NCBI GenBank assembly: GCA_029990175.1
Contig: JARKIP010000065.1
Span: 7,630,501-7,694,500 of the forward strand
Length of the DNA stretch: 64,000 bases
Source of the DNA: Petunia secreta
Lineage: Eukaryota; Streptophyta; Magnoliopsida; Solanales; Solanaceae
Direction of reading: 5' to 3'
Under the pieces are notes generated by a model. The model was not told the DNA's origin. It worked only from the letters and a program-made list of their open reading frames with translations, and did not search any database. A program made the translations under genes and the position numbers. Positions 43,881-54,709 of this stretch are shown piece after piece. Numbering within the stretch: the first letter of the stretch is position 1; the number at the start of each line of letters is the position of its first letter.

Positions 43881-45336
43881 TTTGTGAGCTCTCTGGATTT
43901 TGGGGTGGTGGTGAAACGACCTCGGTCAGTCATTTCGGAAGTTAGGACTCCGATTGGCATGCCAATAATTTTAAAATATTCGTAATGTCCATTAGTACAT
44001 ATCGGTAAAATTTGAGCTAAATCAGACCTTGTTTGGTAGGCATCAGAAGAAGGTTTCAGTTTTTATTGTCAATAAATATTAAAAAGAGATTTTCGAGCCC
44101 GATTTTGGCGAATGAGTTTCGATTCGAAATCCGAAAGCGCCGTTAGGTTCATATGATTATTTATGACTTTTGTGAACTTTTGAAAGTGAATTTTGATGTT
44201 GTTCGGCTAGTTTCCGCTAAAATGCCGAAAGTTAAATAATTTGACTTTTTCCATTTAATTTGCATATTGAGTTTCGGGAGTTCGATTTGAGATCTGCCTT
44301 CGCGAGTATGTTACATATATTTTGTACAACTTGTATGCAAAAGTTGGAATTATTTTGAATATCGCAGGGTACCGTTTTAATTTTCGTTGCGAAAAGAAAA
44401 GAAAATAAAAGAAAAACACAAAAAGACCAAAAAAAAAAGAAAGAAATAAAGAAAAGGACAAAAGATATATAGTGGTTAGCAAACTTAAAGACAGAAAAGA
44501 TGAGAACGAGAAATAGGAAAGAAACAGAAAACGAAAGAAAACGCGGAGAGGAAAAAAATGCTAGAAAATGAGAAAAGGGGCCGGAAAAAAGTAGAATTTT
44601 CACCCTGAAACATTCAGGTAATGATCCTAATATATTATTTGAGTTTATTACGTGTGTTTGAATATGTTTTAACGGTAAAACTTGGAATATTATACATCGT
44701 TTTAATAAGTTCAATTAATATTTTAAAGGGCCAAATGGACCCCGATAATGAAATTGATTATATATTCGTACTCAGTGAGTTATGGGAAACTTATAAATGT
44801 AATTTATTTGGGGTTTGGTTATGTGACCATAAACCCTGTACATAGGTCTGGCCTGCGTATTGCGTATGCGAATAGGGTATCAGGTTCCTACCTGGATTAC
44901 CCTAAGATGTGAGGAATGAAGCCTTTAGCCTAATTTGATATATTTTCTGCATATTGAATAGAGTGGGATCGTTTGGCAATTAATTCAAAGGACAAAGCGG
45001 TTGTTGAGTAATTGTGCTAACTTTGTAACAAGGTAAGTGTTTATATCCATTTCTTTGGAGGCACCTGTCCTTGTGGATTTTCTACCACGTATTCCTTACG
45101 TGTGTAGCTGGCGATAGGCGTACTCATTATGCCTTAGCTTTGGATTTAAATTGTATATTATATGTTATGTCCTATTGTTGGTATTGCATTGAGGATCTGA
45201 GCATTGTACCCTGGCTGTAAGTTGACATCTACTTCCCTGTTGTCGATGAGAGTCCCGCGCCGGTGAAGGGTTATTATTGCATCACATTGTATTCACACGC
45301 ATTATATGTCATTCATATGCATTACATTGCATATCA

Positions 45337-45445
45337 TATTGGATGCAGGAGTATTCCGCCCCAGGAGCAGGAAGATTCTGCTCCATTGTATCATATTGAG
45401 GGTAGGAGGATTCCGCCCCAAGAGCAGGAGTATTCCGCTCTTATG
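45337..45445 (+). repeat. Minisatellite of the solo LTR, left part
   Basis: Repeated GCAGGAGTATTCCGCC / CCAGGAGCAG units, each able to pair GGAG...CTCC; interrupted at 45451 by the inner solo LTR and continuing at 48286. Confidence 0.8.
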
Positions 45446-45455
45446 TCAGATATTG

Positions 45456-48280
45456 TGTCACGACCCAATTTCCAAGGGCTCGTGATGGCACCTAAACAAC
45501 ATTTGCCTAGGCGAACCAATGAAACAAGATGCGGAAAAGAACAATAATGTGAAAAGATCATAAATGGATATATAAATATAAAAGGGTGAAGTCCAAAAGA
45601 ATATATCCACAAAAGAATTGGAGCATTCTAAGAGTGACTCAATAAAGTATGAATATACATCAAAGAAATCTGAGTCCTATCTCTAAGTGACTCCGGCGGT
45701 ATGCCACCACGGTCTGTGTGGTCGGCTCACCTCAATCAAAAGTCTCAGAAGCCTCGGGAACCGCTAACGTCCGGGCTGCTGACTGGATGAAGGACCTGCG
45801 CACGTAGCAGAGTAAGTTATGAGCCGAAGCCCAGTAAGATCACCGACAGGCCCGCTAAGGTACCCTTGCGGGACAAGTCGCTACATGCATCATAAACAAC
45901 AACATACTATAGTAATCATACAATAAAGTAGTGAAATCACTAATAGATGTAACACATTCCATACACACAAGTAGTAACCAGAAGTCTCAAGGATTATGCC
46001 CATCCAATGTAAGGCATAGGTCAACTCAGCGGCGGTTTGGAGGTCCAATCTCTACTCCCGTGCCGACTAACCTAGACCTACGATGGACTAGCAACACCAC
46101 TACTAAGTATCAACCATATACCGTGACCCGAAGTCACTATCACAATCATGAATAAGTAGACCAACGACCCGTAGTCGTTGGCTCATCTCAAATCTGTCTA
46201 CGATCGCACCACACCCCCTGTCAAGTGCGTCGTATCTCAATAAATCAAGTGACCACACCACACCTCCTGTCAAGTGTGTCACATCTCAAAGATCAAGTGT
46301 CCACACCACACCCCCTGTCAAGTGTGACACATCTCATAGTATAGGCGACACCACACCCCCTGTCAAGTGTCCCTCTAACAGTATTAATATCCACGACATT
46401 AATAACAATAACAGAAAATAATAATAGAAATATTAATAACGATAATATTTCACAGTCACCGTAACCCAGGTTGGTTATGCTAGCTGAACGTAAAGCGAAG
46501 GTTAACCCGACCACAGTTTGGGGGTACAATCCCTACTCCCATGTCGTCCAACCCAAGGTTACGTATAGACAGCACTACCCAACCCGGCACGTGAACAAAT
46601 CAAGTACCAATATCATACAAAAGCCGGCAAAATCCTCGGCAAGATATTTATCATGACATGCCGGCAATATCCTCGGCCATGTCCCAAGTTCTTGCTATCT
46701 AAGCATGGCGTAGCAAGCGTTACTACAATATAAATTTAAGCTACCTCGACGTAGCGTTTAGACCGGCACATACCTCGGTCGAGTCACAATCTCGCTATTT
46801 ATAACAAACAATAATAGCAAGTAATTCGCATCATTAATCCTAACCATTGTTAGGTATATATATGCGTACATGAAGCATACTAGCATGAAGGAAGAGTCCA
46901 CAAGCACAATAGAGGTCAAGTCTCACTTACCTCGAAATTCGGGCTCAAATGCCGGGAAGAATCTCCTTTCCCGCTCGCCTTGTCCGCGAAGGACTCTCCG
47001 CTAGGTCTATTAAGACAAGATATAGCACATATGAGTGCTCAATTATAGCTATTTAAGCCTATAGGCATCCTAGGGTAAAAATTACCAAAATGCCCCCGGG
47101 TAGGGCCGAGCCCTAAATTTACAAAATGTACTTTTCCGGACTCCCCACGCTCCCGTGAGTCCAAAAGTACACTTAGATTCCACATGCGAGCCTTGCTCGA
47201 TGTCTTTCCCCAATTCTTAAGAATCTAGGGTTCTAACCCATTTCCAAGAATCAACCCTTTGATTCTTGTGTTAATCAACATAAAGATGGATTGAAAGGGC
47301 TTACCTTAAGTGTAAGTATGATTGGGTCTTCAAGAAATACCCAAAAATCGCCTCAAGAGCTCACCAAATGATTTTTATAAGTTATGAACCGTAATGGCCC
47401 GAAATGGCCTTTTTATAGCAGTTTTTGCCTCTGTGACAGCTTCTTTTGAAAAAATCATAACTTTTGATAGGAATGTCCAAATAACCTGAAACCGATTCCA
47501 GTAGAACCACAACTCAAAGGGATACAACTTTCATGTTTTGAGTTTTTCCTAATTCCTTACGGATTGGCCGGAAAATCAGCTTTTATCCGGCTGTTTGCCC
47601 CAAAACAGAACAGAAAAGTCGCACCAGATTTTCTACTATTTTAGGGGCAAAACGGGACCCTACGAAGCTCGGAATGATCCCAAATTTTTCACACAAGCCA
47701 TAAAATACTTGAGTGACATGCTCGTCAAGACGGAACTCAATTCGGACCTCCAGAACTCAAAAAGTGGGTCCCACGGCAAAGGTTCAATTTTCGACTTTCG
47801 CCAAAATAGCGAAATTTAACCAAACGACCTCGGAATCCAATTCCGAAAGTTGCTACAAGTCACAAATGACTATACGAACCTAACGGAACTTTCGGATCTC
47901 TCATCGGAGCTCATTTGCTCAAATCGAGCTCGGAAACCTCTGTTAACTCTTTTAAACTTCCGAAACGGGGACTTTATCAAAAGTCCTATCAAAGGAGGTC
48001 CATTTTCAATTTTGAAGGTTGCTACATATTATAAATGACGAGACGGACCTAACGGTGCGCTCGGATTTTCCATCGGGGTCCGTTTACTCAAAACGACCTA
48101 TCGAAACCCCAAATTCCTTTCCGTTCATAAACGGATCCTTTTCTCGAAAACCTATCAAACGGACTCCGTTTCGACTCAGATTTCACAGACGGGTCATAAA
48201 TGACTTAACTGAGATTTTGGGACTATCGACATGCAAATCGAGGTCCCGGATCCCGTAACGACTATTTGAGGGTCGTTACA
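45456..48280 (-). mobile_element. Second solo LTR, opposite strand, nested in the first
   Basis: TGTCACGACCC...GGGTCGTTACA with perfect duplication TATTG (45451-45455, 48281-48285). 2825 bp with no coding genes. Comparison of its complement with the outer LTR shows the same opening layout (TGTAACGACC versus TGAAACGACC, then similarly spaced ACCTCGATTTGCATG / ACTCCGATTGGCATG), so they are related families. Confidence 0.88.
46207..46370. repeat. Tandem repeat, 45-49 bp unit, four copies
   Basis: CACCACACCCCCTGTCAAGTG starts at 46207, 46255, 46304 and 46349, each but the last followed by TATCTCA/ACATCTCA and ATCAAGTG-like sequence. Confidence 0.9.
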
Positions 48281-48285
48281 TATTG

Positions 48286-48485
48286 AGTACAGGAGTATTC
48301 CGTCTCAGCTTTATATTATATCGGATGCAGGAGTATTCCGCCCCAGGAGAGTGCAGGAGTGTTCCACCTCTGGTTTATATTATATCGGGTGCAGGAGTAT
48401 TCCACCCCAGGAGCAGGTGTATTCCGCTCCAGTTGGTTATCAGATTGGATTCCCCTCGAATGCAGGAGTATTCCGCTTCGAGATG
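48286..48485 (+). repeat. Minisatellite of the solo LTR, right part
   Basis: Six further GCAGGAGTATTCCGC-type units with variants (ATTCCACC, GTGTTCCACC, TATTCCGCTCC) and TATATTATATCGG spacers. Confidence 0.85.
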
Positions 48486-49257
48486 GGATTACGGACACAT
48501 GTGACCCTTCGCATCATATTTAATTTCATTTCATTTCATCTCACTTCATTTCATTTCATCTTAATTCATACCATTGTGTAGACTTGCGGTACATGACTAC
48601 TGTTCTGCTTATATGTGCATTGCTTATTTGTTGATATGTTTCTGGGACGCATCCTTGGTTGAGTTTATATATTTCTTACGTGTTTTCGGTTGTTATCTGG
48701 CTCTGCCTTTTTATAATTTAAATAAAAGAAATTTGGTCTATCTATTTCTTTTCTCCCTGGCTAGCTATCATATTCTTTGAGGTGACTAGTCTGCCCCACT
48801 TTTTGAGTCCTTTTGACTCACCCTTGTTTGTTGTTTGTTTCTTCTCTATCTATTTCGTTTCGACAGGTTCACTCCAGGATTGAGTTGGCCACGTTGTGAA
48901 GGAGCGGAGACGACCTCAGCTGTCAGGGTGAGCCAGCTTTATTCTGGATGGCCACCAGTTTATCGTTTATTATTTCAGTTGCATTTTGCTCCCTTCAAGA
49001 GGTATCTGTTTTTTTTTGTACTCTTAGATGTCTAGTCTGGATAACCCTAAACCTAGTATGTTGGGTAGTCAGCTGTAATTCTTTTTGTACAGCTTAGAGG
49101 TATCAGTATGTCTGTATTTTTATTTTAAGTCTTGTCCTTATTTATGAATTATTATATTTATTTTCCTAATTTAATTGGTAAGGGTTCACCCGACGGGTCT
49201 AGGGGAGGATCTCGGGTGCCCGCACGGCCTAGTCAAAATTCGGGTCGTGTCAGGTAG

Positions 49258-49345
49258 TGGGCGCCTGTTTGGGGAGGCGAACCGCCCACTTCCCTCTGCA
49301 GAGATTAGGGCGGACCGCCCACTTTGAAAAGGGTGGGGTGCCTGT
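49258..49345 (+). repeat. Hairpin cluster, leader of element D, right part
   Basis: GGGCGCCTG, AGGCGAACCGCCCA, GGGCGGACCGCCCA and GGGTGGGGTGCCTG; continuation of 43845-43880. Confidence 0.82.
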
Positions 49346-50561
49346 TTTGGAGAGGTTGTTCGGGTAGTTGATTTTCGTAGGATTTCGTGTTTTATTTGCT
49401 TGCATTGCATCCGCTTAGTACTAATAGAGTAACACTCCTACTCGATTAGTACTAATCATTTGAGCCTTTAGGAAAGTCGTGCCTAGTGGAGAGTAGAGCT
49501 CAAAGAAGAATTTGTAGAACCATTTGTTTCAAGTCCGCACTTAAAAGCTTAGCATGCATTGAGTCCTATCAATTCCACTCGTCCCGAAGAGTGCTTGATC
49601 TTGTGGATTGCTTGGTTGTTGATTATGAGCATGGGTCAACTACGTGTTCACCTTGGGTTCAAGCTTTAGTGATATATCCCACCACTAAATGAGTGTACCC
49701 GAGTGATATTCAAGTGAGGTGTGAGGTTATTTCACTAACCGTTTTCTTGTTTTGTAGGTACTATGGCTAGTGAAGGTGATGATCCCATGAAAGGAATCTT
49801 GGGTACCATCCTGGCCAAGTTGGATGGTATGAGCCTAAGACTTGAAAATCTTGAAAGAGGGACCCCGAGTGTCCAACTTACAACCGGTGAAGGTACAAGT
49901 GGCTCAACCATTACTCCAGATCAATTTGCCGAATTGGTTAGGCAATACAAGCTTAAAGATGATATTGATTGAACTGATTGTTTGTTGGGCACTCCCCAAC
50001 AAGTGGGAATTCTCCACAACTTGGGCAAGCCCCAAGGGAACGTCCAACTCCCTAGAGCCTGTAGAAACATTGCACCTCTTGAGCAAGTTGATGAAGCTCA
50101 AGAAGGGGAGGAGGTCGAGTTTGATGATAATGATTACGAAGCTCCCTATCCGATTAGGAGAGTTATGAATGGAGGTCGGGATGTGAATAGGGGTAGAGGC
50201 CGAGGTCGAGGGCCACCCATAGAGAATGTTGGAGGGAATGGTAGAATGGATTATGATGCTTATGGTGACAATTTTGGAGGCCAACCGGAGCCTTACCGAG
50301 GGGGTCATGACAACAATAATCTCAATAGTGTGAAGCTTGCTATTCCTAAATCAAAGGGGGGTAGTGACCCGATTGAGTATCTTGAGTGGAAGTTAACCAT
50401 GGAAAAAGTATTTGACACCAATAACATGACCGAGAAGAAGAAACCAAATATGCTATATCTTCCTTTGAATCTTTTGCTTCTACTTGGTGGGAGGCAACCA
50501 AGAGGTCAAGAAGAAGGAATGCTTTGCCCGTGAACCTTACTTGGGGTGAATTGACTCGTGT

Positions 50562-51257
50562 TGATGCAGGGCAAACGAGCCAAGACACCTTTCCAACATG
50601 TATCAAGCTTGGAAGAAGCAACGGACTAGAAGTCAAGAGCGTTGGAGGTGAATTGAAGCCGTTCCGGGTGATCAAAGCGCAAGAGGAGAAGGGCAGCATT
50701 CCAGGCGCCCCGCCTGAAATTTGGGCGCCCCGCCCAGGAACCAAAGGGGCCAGGCGCTCCGCCCACCCAGGGGGCGCTCCGCCCAGCCCCCTCCACTGCG
50801 CACTTTTTCGGGCCCAAAATGCTTAGACACGAGATTTTAAGTGTGTTTTGTCTATTTTGACCCTACGTGGTCTTTTAAGCTTAAAGCCTAAGTGTGGGCT
50901 ATTTAGACATTTTACTTAGAACCTAAAAACCTCTATAAATAGGTAGATAGCTTATTTTATTCCTTAGCCTATTTTGAATGATGAATTAACATTTTAAAGA
51001 TGGATCTCTTTGGGTTTATGGAAAACCAACCTTTGTTTGGGATTTGTGTGCTTCTAGTGGATTCTAGTTGGACAACGACCCCGCCCCGACCATTCTACTT
51101 GCGAGTCCTAGTTGGCTCGAGGGTAGTTGCCTAGCGTAGCTGTTCTTGGCCTTCTCTCGGGGTGTAACGGAACAGGTTCTCCGTTGCTACTTGGGATTAG
51201 TGATTGAGTTACGTCTCGTTCCTATCTTTTACTTTCCGCATTTGATTTCCTACATCA
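50562..51257 (+). repeat. 5' LTR of element E
   Basis: 696 bp; TATAAAT at 50934-50940; PBS follows at 51260. Confidence 0.95.
50700..50800 (+). repeat. Hairpin cluster, U3 of element E (5' LTR)
   Basis: CAGGCGCCCCGCCTG, GGGCGCCCCGCCCA, AGGCGCTCCGCCCA, GGGCGCTCCGCCCA. Core CCC or CTC. Confidence 0.9.
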
Positions 51258-51259
51258 TT

Positions 51260-51276
51260 TGGTATCAGAGCAAGGC
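51260..51276 (+). other. Primer-binding site of element E
   Basis: TGGTATCAGAGCAAGGC, matching initiator tRNA-Met over its first twelve bases. Confidence 0.92.
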
Positions 51277-52508
51277 TCGGGTATCATTTCTATGAACCCC
51301 CGACCCTTGATTCTTTGTGCTTAGGTTAGTTTTTTTAGATTTTTTGTTGTTGAAGTTATTGAAAGAAGAAAATTACAAAAAAAAATTGAAAACTCAAAAA
51401 TTCAAAAATTTGGTGTAACTTTTTGATGTGTTCGATTCTTGAAGTGGGTGTTATAGATTCTTAATCCTTGTTGAAAACCCAACGTTTAGGTACCAAAATT
51501 GCTTGGATTGGATTGGTTTGAAAAATTGAAATCCCAAATATTGTTAAACCCTCCCAAACCCTTGTTCTTGAAGAATTTGATTGATTTTGGGTTGTGTGAT
51601 TGTTGGGTTTTGGAATTGATTACCGGGGTTTGATCTCCTTTGAAAAACGAACAAATTGAAACAAGAATCCTGTGATTCGGAGTTCGGTAACATTGTTTTT
51701 GGAGAATCAAAACCCACCTTTGAACCTTGAAACCCTTGATAAAACCCCCAACTTGAAAACTTTGAATCTCGACTGAGCCTTGTTCGTTGGTTGTTTGGGT
51801 GTGAAAGTGATTGGAGTTTGAAGGTTGTATCAAGGAAAAACTTTGGGTACCTTGAATTTGGGCAAAACACGTTGGAATCGGCCTAGAAAGTGGATTGAAA
51901 TCGAAGAACATGGAGTAGAAAAACCCAGGTGTTCTTCGTCCGGGCGCTCCGCCTAGACTTTGGGCGCCCCGCCTGACTTACTCTTAGTCCAGGCGCTCCG
52001 CCCAACCCTTGGGCGCTCCGCCTGCCCAACCCCATTGCACCAATTTTGCCAGGCGCTCCGCCCCAACTTTTGGGCGCTCCACCCAGGCCCTGAAGGTGTT
52101 GAATTGGTAGTTTTTCTTAGGTTTTCCTATTTCTTTATTGCTTAACCTCTAATTAGTGCTTATCTAAGTAACTTTCCTACTTAATTAGCACTAATCCTTT
52201 ATTGCTATTAGGTTATTCGTGCCTTATTTGGAGAGTAGAACTCCAAAAAGATCCGTAGAATCCTTTGACTCAAGTCCTTACTTAAAGTGCTTAGCGTACA
52301 TCGAGTCACGTTAACTCCACTCACCCCGGAATACACTTGACTTGTGAGTTGATTGATTGAGTTGAGGATTGTTATCCAACTGCTTGAAGCTTTTAGGACT
52401 CAAGTCCGAGTGAAATATCCACCACCACTAAACAAGTCACCCGAGTGCTATACACGTGAGGGTGTGTGTGAGGTGTTTTCACTAACGTTTATTCTTCTTG
52501 TAGATACA
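51277..52508 (+). other. Untranslated leader of element E
   Basis: 1.2 kb without a supported ORF. Holds the leader hairpin cluster and ends with TTTATTCTTCTTGTAG four bases ahead of the ATG, an acceptor-like signal. Confidence 0.7.
51938..52090 (+). repeat. Hairpin cluster, leader of element E
   Basis: Six units: GGGCGCTCCGCCTA, GGGCGCCCCGCCTG, AGGCGCTCCGCCCA, GGGCGCTCCGCCTG, AGGCGCTCCGCCCC, GGGCGCTCCACCCA. Confidence 0.9.
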
Positions 52509-53141
52509 ATGGCCAACGAAGGTGAAGATTTTATGAAGAATGCTTTGGCTAGTATCCTTGCTAAAATGGATATCATGGGCCAAAAGATTGGAAATCTTGA
52601 GAAGATGACTTCAAGTCTCCAAGTTGGGCAAGGGACCTTAAGTGTCCAAGTTGAGAAAAGGACCCCGAGTGTCCAAATTGAAGATGGGACCCCGAGTGTC
52701 TAAGTTAAGAAAAGGACCCCGAGTGTCCAAAGCGAAGCTGGAGAAGGCACAAGTGGTTCAACCTTTACCCCAAGACAAGTTGCCGAGCTTCTTAAGCAAC
52801 AAAGGGTGAGGGACGAACGTGATAGAAATGAACAAGTGTTGGGCACTCCCCAACGAGTGGGCGTTCCCCACAATTCGGGCAATCCCCAAAGAAACATTCA
52901 ACTTCCAAGATCCATTCGAAATGTTCCACCTCTTAAGCAAGTTAGTAAAGACTACAAGCGAATGGGAGAGTTGAGGGAAGCGGCTAAAGCAAAGTCACCC
53001 ATTGTACTTGAATCCGAGGCAAACAATCTTGTTGTCTTGCCATTGCATGATGAAAATGAGAGTCACTCCACTTCAAATGAGAGAGAAAAGATAGAGAGAA
53101 TTGAGGGAGTGACCGGTGACAATCTAAGAGAGGAAAAATGA
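52509..53141 (+). pseudogene. gag N-terminus and linker of element E
   Basis: ATG at 52509; frame 52509-53141 has one stop (TAA at 52701) and ends at TGA 53139, with the accessory ORF continuing in the same frame. Coiled-coil-like start (LAKMDIMGQKIGNLEKMTSS), three tandem copies of a TPSVQ-type repeat, GEGTSGSTFTPRQVAELLKQ, then PLKQV directly joined to SKDYKRMGELREAAKAKSP, a segment that in D lies after the protease (56520 onward). So capsid, zinc knuckle and protease are cut out in frame. Confidence 0.75.
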
Positions 53142-53147
53142 GAGGAA

Positions 53148-54514
53148 TTGAGGAGTGATGTGAGTGGATTGTCACCACCAAATACACTTGACCATGAGGT
53201 AAAATTGAGAGAGAAGAGAGGTGAGGAAAGAAAAATTGAGAGTAAGAGCACCCATTATTCTAACAATTCTTCATCTTCTACTCTTTCTTGTGTTAGTTCT
53301 TGTGTAGGTACAAACGAAGACAAGCCATTGGAGCCTCAACCATGTGCTTGGAAGGAAAGAAAAGAGGAGGAAAGTTCTCAATGTGAGCTTCATAAAGAAG
53401 GAGTTACACATGACACTTCAAGCCTTGTGAGCCTCAATGTAAGTGTTGCTCTCATGAATCTACTAGCTATTTGTCTTGTGATGACTCAACACTAGTTGGT
53501 GCTTGTGTTGCATCTAGTGAATATGCCACTAGTAAAGAGTCTAAAAGTCAACTTGTGTGTGCTTGTGTGACATTAGTTGAGAGCCTTGCTATGCCACATC
53601 TTGATGTGAACTCATTGTTCAATGAATCTCTCACTAGTGTAGACTTGATAGTTGAAAATGAATGTGACCTTTGCTATGACACACCGCCAATCTTTGATAA
53701 AGGGGAAGATGAGATAGTTGATCATACCCTTGTTGATATGCTTCTATTTGGTGGGTCTATGTGTTATGGTGAGGATGATAATGACATTGAGGAGTCCAAA
53801 TTGCATGAATTGGACAAAGTTGTCTATGATGACTCCTCAAGTGAACCTAGTCTTGATAACTTGTCTATGCTTGATCATGATGTTGAGATGCATGTTTTTA
53901 CTAATCCCTTGTTTGAAGGCATTCTCATTAATGGTAAGGACTTTTATCGGACTAGGGTGGTTAGTCAAATGGAAACCCCATGGTGTGAAGGGTTTGACCC
54001 CTTAGGCAACCCATTGTGTGAGGATTTGAATGAGGTAAGTGACTCTTTGAGTGACCCTACTATTGCTTGTTTGGGTTATGATGAAGAAGAGGCCATTATC
54101 AATACCTTTCTTGATAGTTTGTCTTTTGAGACGGGTTGCTTAAGTGATGAAATGAAAGGTGAAAGGGAATCCCTTGGTGTGAGTAAGTGAGCTCTAAAGA
54201 AGGGGAGTGGAGTACTTGATGTTACTTGCATGTTGGGTTATTTGACTCACTCCACTCCACATGTTGATCACACTTTGAGGAAGGATTGGTTTGTTGATCT
54301 TGAGTTTAAGGTTCAAGGGGATTTTGATAGCTTGATCTTGCATTTTTCATATCCCCATGACCTATTTGATCAATATTGTGTTGAGTGCATGATGAACTTT
54401 AACCAAGCACTTATTGCTCTCTTTGGAGATTTGGTATTTGTACTTGACATTGATGCTTGGTTATATCACAAGAGTGTTTTCCACACTTCTTGCACTAACC
54501 TATTTTCAAAGTAG
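53148..54514 (+). pseudogene. Accessory ORF of element E (unknown function), one frameshift and one stop
   Basis: Opens with RSDVSGLSPPNT as in A and C, then KPLEPQPCAWKERKEE. The frame shifts near 53450; from 53471 it reads SLFNESLTS, CYDTPPIFDKGEDEIVDH, TNPLFEG, YRTRV, a stop at 54188, then ALKKGSG and finally IDAWLYHKSVFHTSC to 54514. Block order and spacing are those of A and C, except that the segment after VDHT is shortened. After it come about 195 bp with a remnant of the integrase tail (ISRTKSSQEGEDDAGQ) across the polypurine tract. Function unknown. Confidence 0.75.
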
Positions 54515-54696
54515 GAAATATTGTGTTTGATTGTCGTTGTTTGTAGGTTCTAAGCTCTATATTAAGGCAAAGGAGACCTTGGAAGAGACCTATGTCAAAG
54601 TGACGATCAAGGGTTGCAAGGGAGGAGAGCATTGGGCACCCTGAAGAGAAGACTCAATGGATGTGAATGCAATGATTTCGAGGACGAAATCCTCTC

Positions 54697-54709
54697 AAGA
54701 AGGGGAGGA
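54697..54709 (+). other. Polypurine tract of element E
   Basis: AAGAAGGGGAGGA immediately before TGATGCAGGG. Confidence 0.9.

Larger units (their letters stand above)
43912..49252 (+). mobile_element. Solo LTR of a long-LTR retrotransposon, interrupted
   Basis: Starts TGAAACGACC and ends GGGTCGTGTCA; flanks GGTGG (43907-43911) and GGTAG (49253-49257) differ at one base. Net length about 2.5 kb once the inner insertion is removed. No gag/pol between, so the LTRs have recombined. Contains a 150-bp purine run (44388-44540), a degenerate minisatellite, and no long ORF. Confidence 0.85.

Noticed and set aside
44232..44714. 160-codon minus-strand open frame rich in Phe/Ser
   Set aside because: It is the complement of a purine-rich run in a solo LTR; no domain, and the related fragment at 59119-60059 does not keep the frame.
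50346..50744. 132-codon minus-strand frame across D gag and E LTR
   Set aside because: Crosses the insertion boundary of element E, so it cannot be an ancestral gene.
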